The position numbers were made by a program, and so were the translations under genes. A DNA stretch of 64,000 nt from Staphylococcus debuckii (GTDB lineage Bacteria; Bacillota; Bacilli; Staphylococcales; Staphylococcaceae), in the NCBI RefSeq assembly GCF_003718735.1, contig NZ_CP033460.1:62001-126000 (forward strand), in the 5' to 3' direction. Under the pieces are notes generated by a model, which did no database searches, was not told the origin of the DNA, and saw only the letters and a list, made by a program, of their open reading frames with translations. This document shows, piece after piece, positions 1 through 8,124 of the stretch. How positions within the stretch are numbered: position 1 is the stretch's first letter; each line of letters begins with the position of its first letter.

Positions 1-1
1 T

Positions 2-934
<933 letters not shown>

Positions 935-941
935 CTATATT

Positions 942-971
942 ATTATAATTTAACGTGGCTTGTACTTTCAA
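942..971 (-). promoter_or_regulatory. Promoter of glmU
   Basis: On the minus strand, TTGAAA (966-971) and TATAAT (942-947) are separated by 18 bases, a good sigma-A match. It lies between the spoVG terminator and glmU, so it gives glmU a promoter of its own. Predicted from sequence only. Confidence 0.6.
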
Positions 972-1040
972 GACTGAGCCAGAAAGCAATTTTAATGGTT
1001 GCCTGCTCTCCAAAGCTTTCTTTTTTAAAAAAAGAATTAA

Positions 1041-1075
1041 GACAAAAAGGCTCCCGATCCTTTGACCGAGAGCCT
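1041..1075 (-). terminator. Intrinsic terminator of spoVG
   Basis: On the minus strand AGGCTCTCGGTC pairs with GATCGGGAGCCT (with mismatch and wobble) around a short loop, and TTTTTGTCTT follows. It begins 24 bases past the spoVG stop codon. Confidence 0.75.
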
Positions 1076-1098
1076 CTTCATTTCGTGTATCAATATTA

Positions 1099-1422
1099 TT
1101 AAGCTTCTTCTTCACTACTGTCGTCTTCAGAATCTGTTGACGGTTGTGCATTCTTATCCGGAATGACTTCATCAGTTTCTTCGTATACTTTAATCACTGC
1201 ATCTTGAATTTCTTGTCTCATGTCTGAATTAATTGGATGCGCGATGTCACGGAATTCACCATCTGGTGTGCGTTTACTTGGCATTGCGACGAATAGACCT
1301 GAGTTGCCTTCAATTACTCGCAAATCATGGACTACGAATGCATCGTCAAGTGTAATAGACACAAGCGCTTTCATTCTTCCATCTGTTTGTATTTTTCTAA
1401 GTCTTACATCTGTCACTTTCAT
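1099..1422 (-). CDS. spoVG: SpoVG regulator
   Basis: SpoVG is a small nucleic-acid-binding regulator. In staphylococci it is an effector of the sigma-B-dependent yabJ-spoVG unit and affects capsule, cell-wall and virulence genes. The 107-residue product starts [19 protein letters not shown] and contains the family core [25 protein letters not shown] cut here as [17 protein letters not shown] (about residues 36-52) then DIAHPIN. The acidic Ser/Glu-rich tail (residues about 93-107) is typical of staphylococcal members. A GGGGGGCTC purine tract precedes the ATG. The gene follows ridA (yabJ) by 65 bases and is closed by the terminator at 1041-1075. Confidence 0.96.
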   Translation of the reverse strand: MKVTDVRLRKIQTDGRMKALVSITLDDAFVVHDLRVIEGNSGLFVAMPSKRTPDGEFRDIAHPINSDMRQEIQDAVIKVYEETDEVIPDKNAQPSTDSEDDSSEEEA

Positions 1423-1487
1423 GTAGTGAGCCCCCCTAGTATCTCTCTCTTTTGTCTTTTTAGAAGCTTACAATATTTAATTAAAAA

Positions 1488-1868
1488 TTATTTTCCTTTT
1501 ATTTGAGCGATTGCTTCTATTTCAATTTTAACGTCTTTCGGCAAACGTGCCACTTCTACGCAGCTTCTCGCTGGTCTGTGTGCATTGAAAAATTGACCGT
1601 AGACTTCATTGATATATTGGAAATCATCCATATCTGCAATGAAAATTGTTGTTTTCACTACTGAATCGAAGTCAGCACCTGCTGCTTCTAAAACGTGGCC
1701 TATATTATTAAGCACTTGTTTTGTTTGCACTGCTATTTCATTGCTGACTAACTCGCCGAATTCGTTTAATGGAATTTGACCAGAAGTATAAACTAAATCG
1801 CCGATAACAACAGCTTGTGAATAAGGTCCTAATGCTTCTGGTGCTTTATTAGTGTGAATTGTGTTCAT
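1488..1868 (-). CDS. ridA: RidA/YabJ family enamine/imine deaminase
   Basis: RidA-family proteins hydrolyse reactive enamines and imines released by PLP enzymes such as threonine dehydratase, protecting the cell from 2-aminoacrylate. The 126-residue protein has the family landmarks GPYSQAV (14-20), YTSGQIPL (27-34) and PARSCVEVARLP (99-110). Arg101 matches the conserved catalytic arginine. An AAGGAG ribosome site precedes the ATG. The gene lies between purR (17 bases upstream) and spoVG, the conserved purR-yabJ-spoVG arrangement. In S. aureus yabJ and spoVG are co-transcribed from a sigma-B promoter; I did not find a clear sigma-B site here. Confidence 0.95.
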   Translation of the reverse strand: MNTIHTNKAPEALGPYSQAVVIGDLVYTSGQIPLNEFGELVSNEIAVQTKQVLNNIGHVLEAAGADFDSVVKTTIFIADMDDFQYINEVYGQFFNAHRPARSCVEVARLPKDVKIEIEAIAQIKGK

Positions 1869-1885
1869 GTTGTTTATTCGCTCCT

Positions 1886-2710
1886 TTATGAGAATTTAGA
1901 TAATACGTTGCCTTGCTCAACTTTGAAATCTTGATTGTATTCATCTACGTCAGAAAGTCTGACCAAGGAAGTATAATCTTCAATCAATCTTTGTTTAACT
2001 TCTTTAGATTCTACAAGTACTGATACCCCCTTGACATGCGCTTTAAACTCATTCATCAGATTCATCACACCGTTGATTGAACCACCGGCACGCATGAAAT
2101 CATCGACGATTAATACATTTGAGTTTTCTTGCAGCGTACGTTTCGAAAGCACCATCGTTTCAATCTTGCGTGAGGAACCTGAAACGTAGTTGATCGATAC
2201 TGTAGAACCTTCTGTTACTTTATTATCCTTACGAATAACCACTACAGGTAAATTTAATATATTTGCCACTGAATTAGCAAGAGATATACCTTTAGTCGCA
2301 ATCGTTACGATTGCATCTAACTCCTCATCCATGTAAATTGTGGCTATCAAACGGCCGACTTTATTCAATAATTCCGGATTACCCATGAGATCAGATAAGA
2401 AAAGATAGCCTCCTGGCAGCAAGCGTTCTTTTTCTTGCAGCAGTCCGATCACCTCATTGATAACGGCTTCCGCTTCTTCCTTACTCATTGTCGGACGGTA
2501 TGTCACGCCTCCGCTAGCTCCAGCAGTGGTAATAACTGTCCCAAGTTTCTCTTTTTGCAAGGTTTCGCGAACAATATGAATATCTTCGCTGATTGAAGAT
2601 TTTGCTTGCTTAAATTTTTTCACGAAGTGTGTTAAAGGTATCAACTTATTAGGGTGGCTCATCAAGTAATGAGTCATATACACAATTCGCTCGCTTCGTT
2701 TGTAACGCAC
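1886..2710 (-). CDS. purR: PurR, purine operon repressor
   Basis: PurR represses the purine biosynthesis genes and is relieved by PRPP. It joins an N-terminal winged helix (residues 1 to about 75, starting MRYKRSERIVYMTHYL) to a phosphoribosyltransferase-fold effector domain. The PRPP-binding loop VLIVDDFMRAGGS is near residues 199-211. Length 274 matches the Firmicute family. The start codon is GTG at 2710 with AAGGAAGG six bases upstream. It is 16 bases downstream of ispE and 17 bases upstream of ridA, so it is probably co-transcribed with them. PurR of this type is unrelated to the LacI-family PurR of enterobacteria. Confidence 0.96.
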   Translation of the reverse strand: MRYKRSERIVYMTHYLMSHPNKLIPLTHFVKKFKQAKSSISEDIHIVRETLQKEKLGTVITTAGASGGVTYRPTMSKEEAEAVINEVIGLLQEKERLLPGGYLFLSDLMGNPELLNKVGRLIATIYMDEELDAIVTIATKGISLANSVANILNLPVVVIRKDNKVTEGSTVSINYVSGSSRKIETMVLSKRTLQENSNVLIVDDFMRAGGSINGVMNLMNEFKAHVKGVSVLVESKEVKQRLIEDYTSLVRLSDVDEYNQDFKVEQGNVLSKFS

Positions 2711-2726
2711 AAGAATCCTTCCTTTC

Positions 2727-3581
2727 TTATCCTAGTAATCTGACTAAATAAACCTCATTGCAGCATCCGTGCACTGCATTATATATATTCTGCGCTTGTT
2801 TATAGTGTTTGGCTAAGCTGTAGACGGTCGGACCGCTGCCGCTCATCAAGGCTGCATCTGCTCCGTTGTTCAGCATATTTTGTTTCAACTTGCGGATGTT
2901 CGGATGCATATCCATCGAAATCGATTCTAAACAATTTGAGAGCGTAGCACAAATCGTTTCATAATCACTTGTTTCAATCGCCTCGATACATCTTTGCGTA
3001 TTGTCTTGCTGATTGCATAATTCTCCGACTTGCAGTTCCTGAAAAACGCATGCTGTAGAAATACCGACATTCGGTTTAGCGATGACTACCCACGCTTTAG
3101 GCGGCTTCTTTAAGAGCTGCACCTTCTCTCCATGGCCTGTGCAGAGCGCTGTCTTGCTGTAGATGCAAAAAGGAACATCTGAACCGACCTGTGCCCCTAA
3201 TTCACTTAATTCATCCAGACTGAGGTGCAGATTAAATAAGCGATTCATTGCACGCATTGTCGCAGCGGCATCTGCTGAACCTCCACCAAGTCCCGCAGAC
3301 ACAGGAATTTCTTTTTCTAAAGTAATGGTCACGCCTTCTTGAATATCATAAGTCTGCTGCATCAATAATGCTGCCTGGGACGCCAAGTTCTTAGCATTTT
3401 CTGGCACGAAATTATAATCCACTTGCACCACTACACGCTGATCTTGCCGCTTCTCGACGGTAACACGATCATTCAAATCCACTGTGGTCATTACCATCTC
3501 AACTTCATGAAACGCATCATCTCGCTTGTAAAGCACATCTAATGTGAGATTAATTTTAGCTGGTGCCTTTTCGTATATCAT
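2727..3581 (-). CDS. ispE: IspE, 4-diphosphocytidyl-2-C-methyl-D-erythritol kinase-like GHMP kinase
   Basis: This is the GHMP kinase that phosphorylates CDP-methylerythritol in the MEP isoprenoid pathway. Staphylococci make isoprenoids through mevalonate, so the role of their ispE homologue is uncertain. I chose the ATG at 3581 (284 residues, [15 protein letters not shown]) over the longer frame to 3668, because AAGGAGGGC sits 6 bases before it and the family begins with this motif. The ATP-binding loop [15 protein letters not shown] is near residues 92-106 and the third GHMP motif MSGSGPTVY near residue 255. It lies between veg (after a 0.6-kb gap) and purR. Confidence 0.92.
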   Translation of the reverse strand: MIYEKAPAKINLTLDVLYKRDDAFHEVEMVMTTVDLNDRVTVEKRQDQRVVVQVDYNFVPENAKNLASQAALLMQQTYDIQEGVTITLEKEIPVSAGLGGGSADAAATMRAMNRLFNLHLSLDELSELGAQVGSDVPFCIYSKTALCTGHGEKVQLLKKPPKAWVVIAKPNVGISTACVFQELQVGELCNQQDNTQRCIEAIETSDYETICATLSNCLESISMDMHPNIRKLKQNMLNNGADAALMSGSGPTVYSLAKHYKQAQNIYNAVHGCCNEVYLVRLLG

Positions 3582-3902
3582 ATTACCGCCCTCCTTTATG
3601 TAAAAATCATTTGAGATTGGAATATCTGTGCAGAACGGTTGTCTCTCTTGAGAATCAATTCTTTGCACAGAAAACGATGTGCAAAATATGCATTATCGCT
3701 ATTATAACACGAACATTGAATGTATTCATAATGGTTAATGTTGCACTATTGAAGAAAATTTGAATGATTTGCCAGGATGGCGGAAGTGAAGCGGGGGAGG
3801 TGTTGGCGGAGTGGAGAAGCGAGTGTATGTATAGGGGGGATTGATGGGCAAGGGCGGCGATTAAAGGCGAGAAATGGCGGTGCCGCGAGTTTTATTCCCT
3901 AA
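3582..3902. other. Gene-free stretch with a G-rich tract
   Basis: About 320 bases between the ispE start and the tandem array contain no convincing gene. From about 3778 to 3890 the plus strand is strongly purine-biased, with runs such as GCGGGGGAGG, TAGGGGGGATTG and GGGCAAGGGCGGC. This is unusual for an AT-rich chromosome. I see no clear promoter or structured RNA here. Confidence 0.5.
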
Positions 3903-4090
3903 CTGTATAGGCGCAGCGACTCTGCCTCGACACTTTCGACCCTATCTGTATAAGCGTGAGGTGCGTGTCTCGACACTTTGTCCTCCAACTGTATAAGCGA
4001 CCGGACCAAGCCTCGACACTTTCGCCTCCAACTGTATAAGCGACCGGACCGAGCCTAGACACTTTCTCACACAATTTGCATAACCGACGC
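3903..4090. repeat. 43-bp tandem repeat array (about 4.4 units)
   Basis: Units begin at 3903, 3946, 3989, 4032 and 4075, exactly 43 bases apart. Each starts with CTGTATAAGCGA or a variant (the last reads TTTGCATAACCGA) and carries CCTCGACACTTT or CCTAGACACTTT about 26 bases in. Units 3 and 4 are nearly identical and the outer units diverged. The period is not a multiple of 3, and the overlapping 99-codon frame is not periodic, so this is not a coding repeat. On the minus strand it lies downstream of the veg terminator. It shares the GTGTC(T/G)AG core with the 42-bp array at 37127-37420. Confidence 0.85.
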
Positions 4091-4133
4091 CGAACCACCA
4101 TCCGTACTTCCCTTCTCTCCAAAAATCCGCAAC

Positions 4134-4167
4134 AAAAAAGGAACCCTGCCCACAGGATTCCTTTTTT
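4134..4167 (-). terminator. Intrinsic terminator of veg
   Basis: The plus-strand arms GGAACCCTG and CAGGATTCC pair with one mismatch and are flanked by A-runs and T-runs. On the minus strand this gives a hairpin followed by TTTTTT, 46 bases past the veg stop. It may also work on the plus strand. Confidence 0.85.
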
Positions 4168-4213
4168 CAACGAAGCAATAACTGCTTCCAATATTCATTT
4201 CAATCTAATCTGA

Positions 4214-4477
4214 CTAGTGTGCAACTGCTTCATGGTGATTATCGTCTACAAAAGAAACTTGTACGTTCTCAGTTAACACATCTGTGTATGTATAGGATAC
4301 ACGTTCAAAGTTGTGTTTGTCTTGGTCTAATTCGACAATGAAAACTGCGGGATAAGTTTCAGCTAAAACTCCGCAACGTTCGATTGTTTTTTTACGACCA
4401 CCATTTGCTTTAAGTACAATACGGTTTCCTAAATGACCATCAAGTGCATTTTTGATGTCCCAAATTGATTTTGGCAT
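4214..4477 (-). CDS. veg: Veg protein
   Basis: Veg is a short conserved Firmicute protein. In Bacillus it stimulates biofilm matrix gene expression through SinR; its biochemical role in staphylococci is not established. The 87-residue product matches throughout: [19 protein letters not shown] at the start, then [20 protein letters not shown] and [10 protein letters not shown]. Length is normal. GAGGTGG lies 6 bases before the ATG. The gene is monocistronic between rsmA (100 bases upstream) and a strong terminator. veg is known for very strong transcription in Bacillus, which matters for the array just beyond its terminator. Confidence 0.95.
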   Translation of the reverse strand: MPKSIWDIKNALDGHLGNRIVLKANGGRKKTIERCGVLAETYPAVFIVELDQDKHNFERVSYTYTDVLTENVQVSFVDDNHHEAVAH

Positions 4478-4576
4478 ATTGCTCCACCTCGCTACAAATT
4501 GTATTATAACACGTTTGCAGCGATTAAGTCAAATAAAATTTAAATTTTAACAATGTAAAAGCGCCATGTCAATATT

Positions 4577-5467
4577 TTAAAATTCTAATTCCGGGAATTT
4601 TTTCAAGTTATTGAACAAATTCGCAAATTCTTTGATAGATAACGTTTCACCGCGGCGTCTCGGATCAATACCGCCGTCTTCTAACCAGTCTTTGATTAAA
4701 TCTTTTTTCTTTTTCCCATCAAAAAATAAACTTTGATAGTTGTTCGCAATAGTTTTACGACGTTGACTGAAAGCAGCTTTCGTCATCTTGAAGAAGCGGT
4801 CTTCGTCATCCACCGCTACTATCGGCTCCGAACGTTTCATCAATTTTACTACAATCGAATCTACATTCGGCGGCGGCATAAAGACAGTTTTCGGCACCGT
4901 CAGCACTTTCGATGTTTCTGTATAATACTGTGCAACAATCGATAAAGAACCATAAGCTTTAGTTCCGATTTCAGCATTCAACCGCTCTCCGACTTCTTTT
5001 TGCATCATGACCACATAGCCGTCAATCGGCAGCGTCTTCGACATAAGATTCAATAAAATCGGTGTTGTAATATAATATGGAAGATTTGCCACCACCATAA
5101 TTTTGTCGCAGTCAGACAAATGCGTTTGGACAGCTTCTACGACATCAGCTTTCAAAATATCTTCATTAATAACTGTTACATTGTCATAATCCGACAATGT
5201 ATCTTCCAATACCGGAATAAGACGTTGGTCAATTTCAAACGCGACCACCTTCTTCGCCTGCTTCGACAACTGTTCCGTCAACGAACCCATACCAGGGCCT
5301 ACTTCAATAATGCCTGTCTTTTCATCAATATCGCTTGCGTCAATTATCTTTTGAATGATGTTCACATCAATTAAGAAATTCTGTCCCAGACTTTTTTTGA
5401 AATCAAATTGATATTTGTCCAGCAAAGCTCTCGTACGCGTCGGTGTTGCTATATCTTTCTTCTTCAC
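4577..5467 (-). CDS. rsmA: RsmA (KsgA), 16S rRNA dimethyladenosine transferase
   Basis: RsmA dimethylates the two adjacent adenines of the 3'-terminal 16S rRNA hairpin (A1518/A1519 in E. coli numbering), a late ribosome-assembly step; its loss gives kasugamycin resistance. The 296-residue protein has [11 protein letters not shown] (24-34), the SAM-binding [14 protein letters not shown] and the catalytic [10 protein letters not shown] motif. The C-terminal [15 protein letters not shown] is typical. The start is a GTG at 5467 that directly follows the rnmV stop codon (TAA-GTG), so the two are translationally coupled. The end overlaps no other gene; veg lies 100 bases downstream. Confidence 0.96.
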   Translation of the reverse strand: MKKKDIATPTRTRALLDKYQFDFKKSLGQNFLIDVNIIQKIIDASDIDEKTGIIEVGPGMGSLTEQLSKQAKKVVAFEIDQRLIPVLEDTLSDYDNVTVINEDILKADVVEAVQTHLSDCDKIMVVANLPYYITTPILLNLMSKTLPIDGYVVMMQKEVGERLNAEIGTKAYGSLSIVAQYYTETSKVLTVPKTVFMPPPNVDSIVVKLMKRSEPIVAVDDEDRFFKMTKAAFSQRRKTIANNYQSLFFDGKKKKDLIKDWLEDGGIDPRRRGETLSIKEFANLFNNLKKFPELEF

Positions 5468-6019
5468 TTAACCTTCACTTCCTTCATCTTCATTTAATGC
5501 AGCACGCACATCTGCCTCTGTATAACCGAAAGCATTCAACTTCTTGAGCAATTGTTTGCCGTTAGAATGCCCGATATGTAACTTGCGTCCCAATACCTCG
5601 CGTTTATGACGCGCATCAGGCCCGACAATCAAACCTAAATCAATCAAAACATCCTTGCTGATTGACTCCATACCTTCTTCAAAAGGAGAAGACACATGCA
5701 TGAGCGCTTCCCTGATATCTTCAAACGCCGCATGCTCTACCCCGATTTTGCCACGCTTATTTTTAGCTTTCTCACGGTCAATATACGCATGCTTCACACC
5801 CGCCACATGTTCGCGAATTGTATTTCGGATTTTGTCACCCGGGAAATCCGGATCGGTCAGCACAATCACACCCCGCGTTGCCTGCGCATTACGGATAACC
5901 TCTAACGTTTCTTGATTAATCGCACTGCCATTCGTCTCAATCGTGTCACACTCCACCGCACGTTGCACACGCTCCGTATCATCTCGGCCTTCCACCACGA
6001 TAAATTCATTGATTTTCAT
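5468..6019 (-). CDS. rnmV: Ribonuclease M5
   Basis: RNase M5 trims the 5S rRNA precursor to its mature ends, acting on the type of 5S gene seen at 25508-25622. The 183-residue protein is a Toprim-domain enzyme: VVEGRDDTERV (residues 7-17) holds the conserved glutamate, and VLTDPDFPGDKIR holds the DxD metal motif. I chose the ATG at 6019, preceded by AAAGGTGA, over a 29-codon longer frame. That extension runs into toxin-antitoxin remnant sequence at 6092-6148 and has no family resemblance. The gene is coupled to rsmA. Confidence 0.94.
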   Translation of the reverse strand: MKINEFIVVEGRDDTERVQRAVECDTIETNGSAINQETLEVIRNAQATRGVIVLTDPDFPGDKIRNTIREHVAGVKHAYIDREKAKNKRGKIGVEHAAFEDIREALMHVSSPFEEGMESISKDVLIDLGLIVGPDARHKREVLGRKLHIGHSNGKQLLKKLNAFGYTEADVRAALNEDEGSEG

Positions 6020-6091
6020 ATTCTCGTCACCTTTCACAGTGTTAACTTTAATACTATACCATATCTTCTTTCTTGAAAAATAAAACCTTGG

Positions 6092-6148
6092 AAAGTTGGA
6101 GGACACTTTTTATGACACTTAGCCTTGCGATATTTACTAATAAGCATT
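6092..6148 (-). pseudogene. Remnant 3' end of a second type I toxin-antitoxin module
   Basis: This segment is an imperfect copy of 6298-6356. AAAGTTGGA, then CTTTTTATGACACTT, then CCTTGCG and CTAATAAG match the terminator-and-toxin-end sequence of the intact-looking module to its right. On the minus strand it encodes MLISKYRKAKCHKK, parallel to the toxin C-terminus LILISEHRKD. Only half of the terminator stem is left. I infer a decayed tandem duplicate that now lies in the 5' flank of rnmV. Confidence 0.5.
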
Positions 6149-6170
6149 GTTGTTATTAAGGTATTTTGCT

Positions 6171-6199
6171 TTGACTCTTGCAATGAATACTGCTATATT
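6171..6199 (+). promoter_or_regulatory. Promoter of the SprF-like antisense RNA
   Basis: TTGACT (6171-6176) and TATATT (6194-6199) are separated by exactly 17 bases, a near-consensus sigma-A promoter. It faces the small RNA that begins about 7 bases further on. Confidence 0.7.
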
Positions 6200-6205
6200 T
6201 AAATT

Positions 6206-6318
6206 AAACAAGGGACAACATGGTCTCAACATGTCATCCCTCTAGGCCCGTTAAAAAGACGGTGGCGATTGTTATTTTTGTCTATAACCATTCAACCAAA
6301 GTTGGATGGTTATTTTTT
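6206..6318 (+). ncRNA. SprF-like antitoxin RNA of a type I toxin-antitoxin module
   Basis: This is a predicted 113-base RNA. Features in order: a hairpin with AACATG/CATGT arms (about 6212-6240), the block CCCGTTAAAAAGACGGTGGC (6248-6267), and a rho-independent terminator (AACCATTCAACC paired with its complement, then ATTTTTT, 6286-6318). I recognise the CCCGTTAAAAAGACGGTGGC block and the paired terminator from staphylococcal SprF-type antitoxin RNAs, which overlap the 3' end of a short membrane-toxin mRNA (SprG type). A toxin-like end lies convergently at 6326-6388. Identification rests on motif memory, promoter and terminator; expression is unknown. Confidence 0.6.
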
Positions 6319-6325
6319 ATGATAC

Positions 6326-6388
6326 TTAATCCTTGCGGTGTTCGCTAATAAGGATTAAACCTATAATCGTTAATATGACCATAAGCAC
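6326..6388 (-). pseudogene. Truncated or frameshifted SprG/holin-like membrane toxin
   Basis: The minus strand reads VLMVILTIIGLILISEHRKD and stop: one hydrophobic helix followed by a charged tail, as in small type I toxins. The frame is closed by TGA just upstream, and no ribosome site precedes GTG (6388) or ATG (6382). Adding one base at about 6390 would restore DALLMVILTI, the usual start of such toxins. The frame therefore looks broken by an indel or by rearrangement at the neighbouring insertion sequence. The stop codon lies just beyond the shared terminator of the antisense RNA. Confidence 0.45.
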
Positions 6389-6410
6389 GCATCAAAAACA
6401 TACTAAGATT

Positions 6411-6458
6411 AGCTATGAAGCATTCCATGACGATGGATTTCTTCATAGCTATTTTTTT
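6411..6458 (+). terminator. Strong hairpin with T-run between toxin remnant and transposase
   Basis: AGCTATGAAG (6411-6420) and CTTCATAGCT (6441-6450) are perfect inverted arms around a loop that itself contains CCAT and ATGG, followed by ATTTTTTTA. It reads as a plus-strand terminator. There is no plus-strand gene just upstream, so it may end a second antisense RNA or insulate the IS element. Confidence 0.6.
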
Positions 6459-7960
6459 ATAGTTAGAGAGAGAAGTAGACTGTGCAGCCTCTTGGGTTTT
6501 AAATCCGTATTAAAAACGAGTCAGCTTTACTCTCACCTTTTGAAATTCGTTTGTAGTATGTTGGGTTCTTGAAACCGTGTATAGGAAAGAGAAATGAAAA
6601 AGGTTAAGTAAAGTTTTCAACTTCTCAAAATTAACATAGGAGGTTTTATCTATTAATTATTTAGGCGTTGATATCAGTAAAAACACCAGTGTGGTGGCAC
6701 ATTACCAAAATGACAAATTCCAAAAGGAATTTACCATTCAAAACAATGAAAACGGTTATAATTTTCTTTTAAAGTATCTGAACCAGATGGATAGTCTGCA
6801 AATTGTATTCGAATCAACGGGAATTTATTCAAGAAGCATGAAAAAATTTTGTCGTCTGCATCAATTCGACTATTTTGAGTTGAATCCTTTAGAAGCCAAG
6901 TTCAAAACCAGTTCTTTAAGATCGTGGAAAACCGATAAATCCGATGCGCATAAACTCGCTCGAATGGTTCATGATTTACCAGCAACTGAGAGTCCGCAGG
7001 CATACGAAGAAATATATTTTGAGTTGCGAGAACGTGTACGCTTTCATCTTCAAATCGAAAGCCAGCAAAACAAGCTCAAAACTGGAATTATCGAGCAGCT
7101 GCACCAGACATTTCCTGGTTTGGAAAAACTGTTCAGTAACCGTTATTCAATGATTGCACTTAATATCGCTGAATTGTTTACTCACCCGGATATAGTAGTC
7201 GAATTAGACAAAGAGCGCCTTGTAGAAGAAATATTTAATTCTACAGACAAAGCCATGTCCAGAGATAAAGCAGAAAAGCATGCGGTTCAATTAATAAATA
7301 TTGCTCATGAAAGCTTTCCCAATGTCGACAGACATTCTTTTCTAGTTGAAAAAGCCCGTATATTAATAAAGGATTTAAAATCATCCATGCAAAAACTCAA
7401 GGAATTGGCTAAAGCTATGATCGAATTAGCTAAACAAATGGATTGTTTTGAAAGTATTTATTCAATACCTGGTATCGGTGAACTGACAGCGGCTATGATT
7501 GTCGGTGAGTTAGGAGATATTACACGGTTTTACTCGCATAAACAAATCAATGCTTTTGTAGGTATTGATGTCAAAAGATATCAATCAGGCAATACCCATT
7601 GCAGAGATACAATAAATAAACGAGGAAATAAAAAAGCAAGACAAATTTTCTATTCTATTATCATGAATATTTTAAAGGGAAAGCGCCATTACGATAATCA
7701 TGTTGCAGATTATTATTATAAATTAAAAGAGCAGCCTTATGGTAAATCTCACAAGACTGCCGTAGTAGCTTGTATAAACAAGCTGTTAAAAACAATTCAC
7801 TATTTAGTGAATAATCATAAATTATACGACTATCAAATGGCTCCACATTAGCCACTCGTATAATCATATATAGTTTAACACCTTATTCAAAAAAATAAAA
7901 TTGAACGGTTTAGTTCAGTAATGCATTCTTTAAATATAAACACTTGACTAATCGTAGGAA
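6459..7960 (+). mobile_element. IS110-family insertion sequence (ends not resolved)
   Basis: One transposase gene at 6652-7851 defines the element. IS110-family elements have no long terminal inverted repeats and make little or no target duplication, so I cannot place the ends; the limits given are the outer bounds of the gene-free flanks. Related IS110 elements encode a structured guide ('bridge') RNA in a non-coding flank. The 190 bases before the gene and the 110 bases after it are the places to look. The insertion lies between rnmV and tatD, adjoining the toxin-antitoxin remnants. Confidence 0.6.
6652..7851 (+). CDS. IS110-family DEDD transposase (probable ATT start)
   Basis: The product is a recombinase of the IS110 family: an N-terminal RuvC-like DEDD domain and a C-terminal domain with a conserved serine. 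The catalytic region reads YLGVDISK at the start, FESTGIYS (about residues 55-62) and KTDKSDAHKLA. The C-terminal domain begins at SIPGIGELTAAMIVGELGD (about residue 265). The first ATG/GTG/TTG in frame (GTG 6691) would drop the YLGVDISK motif and its catalytic aspartate. AGGAGG at 6638-6643 lies 8 bases before ATT at 6652, giving INYLGVDISK and 399 residues. I therefore infer an ATT start, or an original ATG that has mutated. The rest of the frame is intact. Confidence 0.88.
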   Translation: MNYLGVDISKNTSVVAHYQNDKFQKEFTIQNNENGYNFLLKYLNQMDSLQIVFESTGIYSRSMKKFCRLHQFDYFELNPLEAKFKTSSLRSWKTDKSDAHKLARMVHDLPATESPQAYEEIYFELRERVRFHLQIESQQNKLKTGIIEQLHQTFPGLEKLFSNRYSMIALNIAELFTHPDIVVELDKERLVEEIFNSTDKAMSRDKAEKHAVQLINIAHESFPNVDRHSFLVEKARILIKDLKSSMQKLKELAKAMIELAKQMDCFESIYSIPGIGELTAAMIVGELGDITRFYSHKQINAFVGIDVKRYQSGNTHCRDTINKRGNKKARQIFYSIIMNILKGKRHYDNHVADYYYKLKEQPYGKSHKTAVVACINKLLKTIHYLVNNHKLYDYQMAPH

Positions 7961-7966
7961 AGAGGC

Positions 7967-8121
7967 TGGGACATAATAATGTCTCAGCCATTCTCTTTAA
8001 ACTGGCAGTAGCTATCTGAATAGAAAATGCGCTTGTTCCAAGCTTTTTTCTATTCTAGTTAGCTTTGCCGGGGCAGAACGACGAAATAATTTTAACCAAT
8101 GTTATTTCTGTTCTGCTCCCT
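7967..8121. repeat. Dispersed staphylococcal intergenic repeat, also serving as tatD terminator
   Basis: The element runs from GGCTGGGACATAATAATGTC (a hairpin closing with CTCAGCC) through TTTTTTCTATTCTAGTTAGC and GGGGCAGAACGACGAAATAA to ATTTCTGTTCTGCTCCC. I recognise this order of blocks from a roughly 150-bp repeat scattered through staphylococcal intergenic regions. Its last part folds as GGGGCAGAAC against GTTCTGCTCCC and lies 4 bases beyond the tatD stop, so it can end tatD transcription. The upstream hairpin faces the IS element. Confidence 0.7.
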
Positions 8122-8124
8122 TCT

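Noticed and set aside
3892..4191. A 99-codon minus-strand frame across the 43-bp array
   Set aside because: The period is not a multiple of 3, the translation is not repetitive, there is no ribosome site, and the frame runs through the veg terminator.
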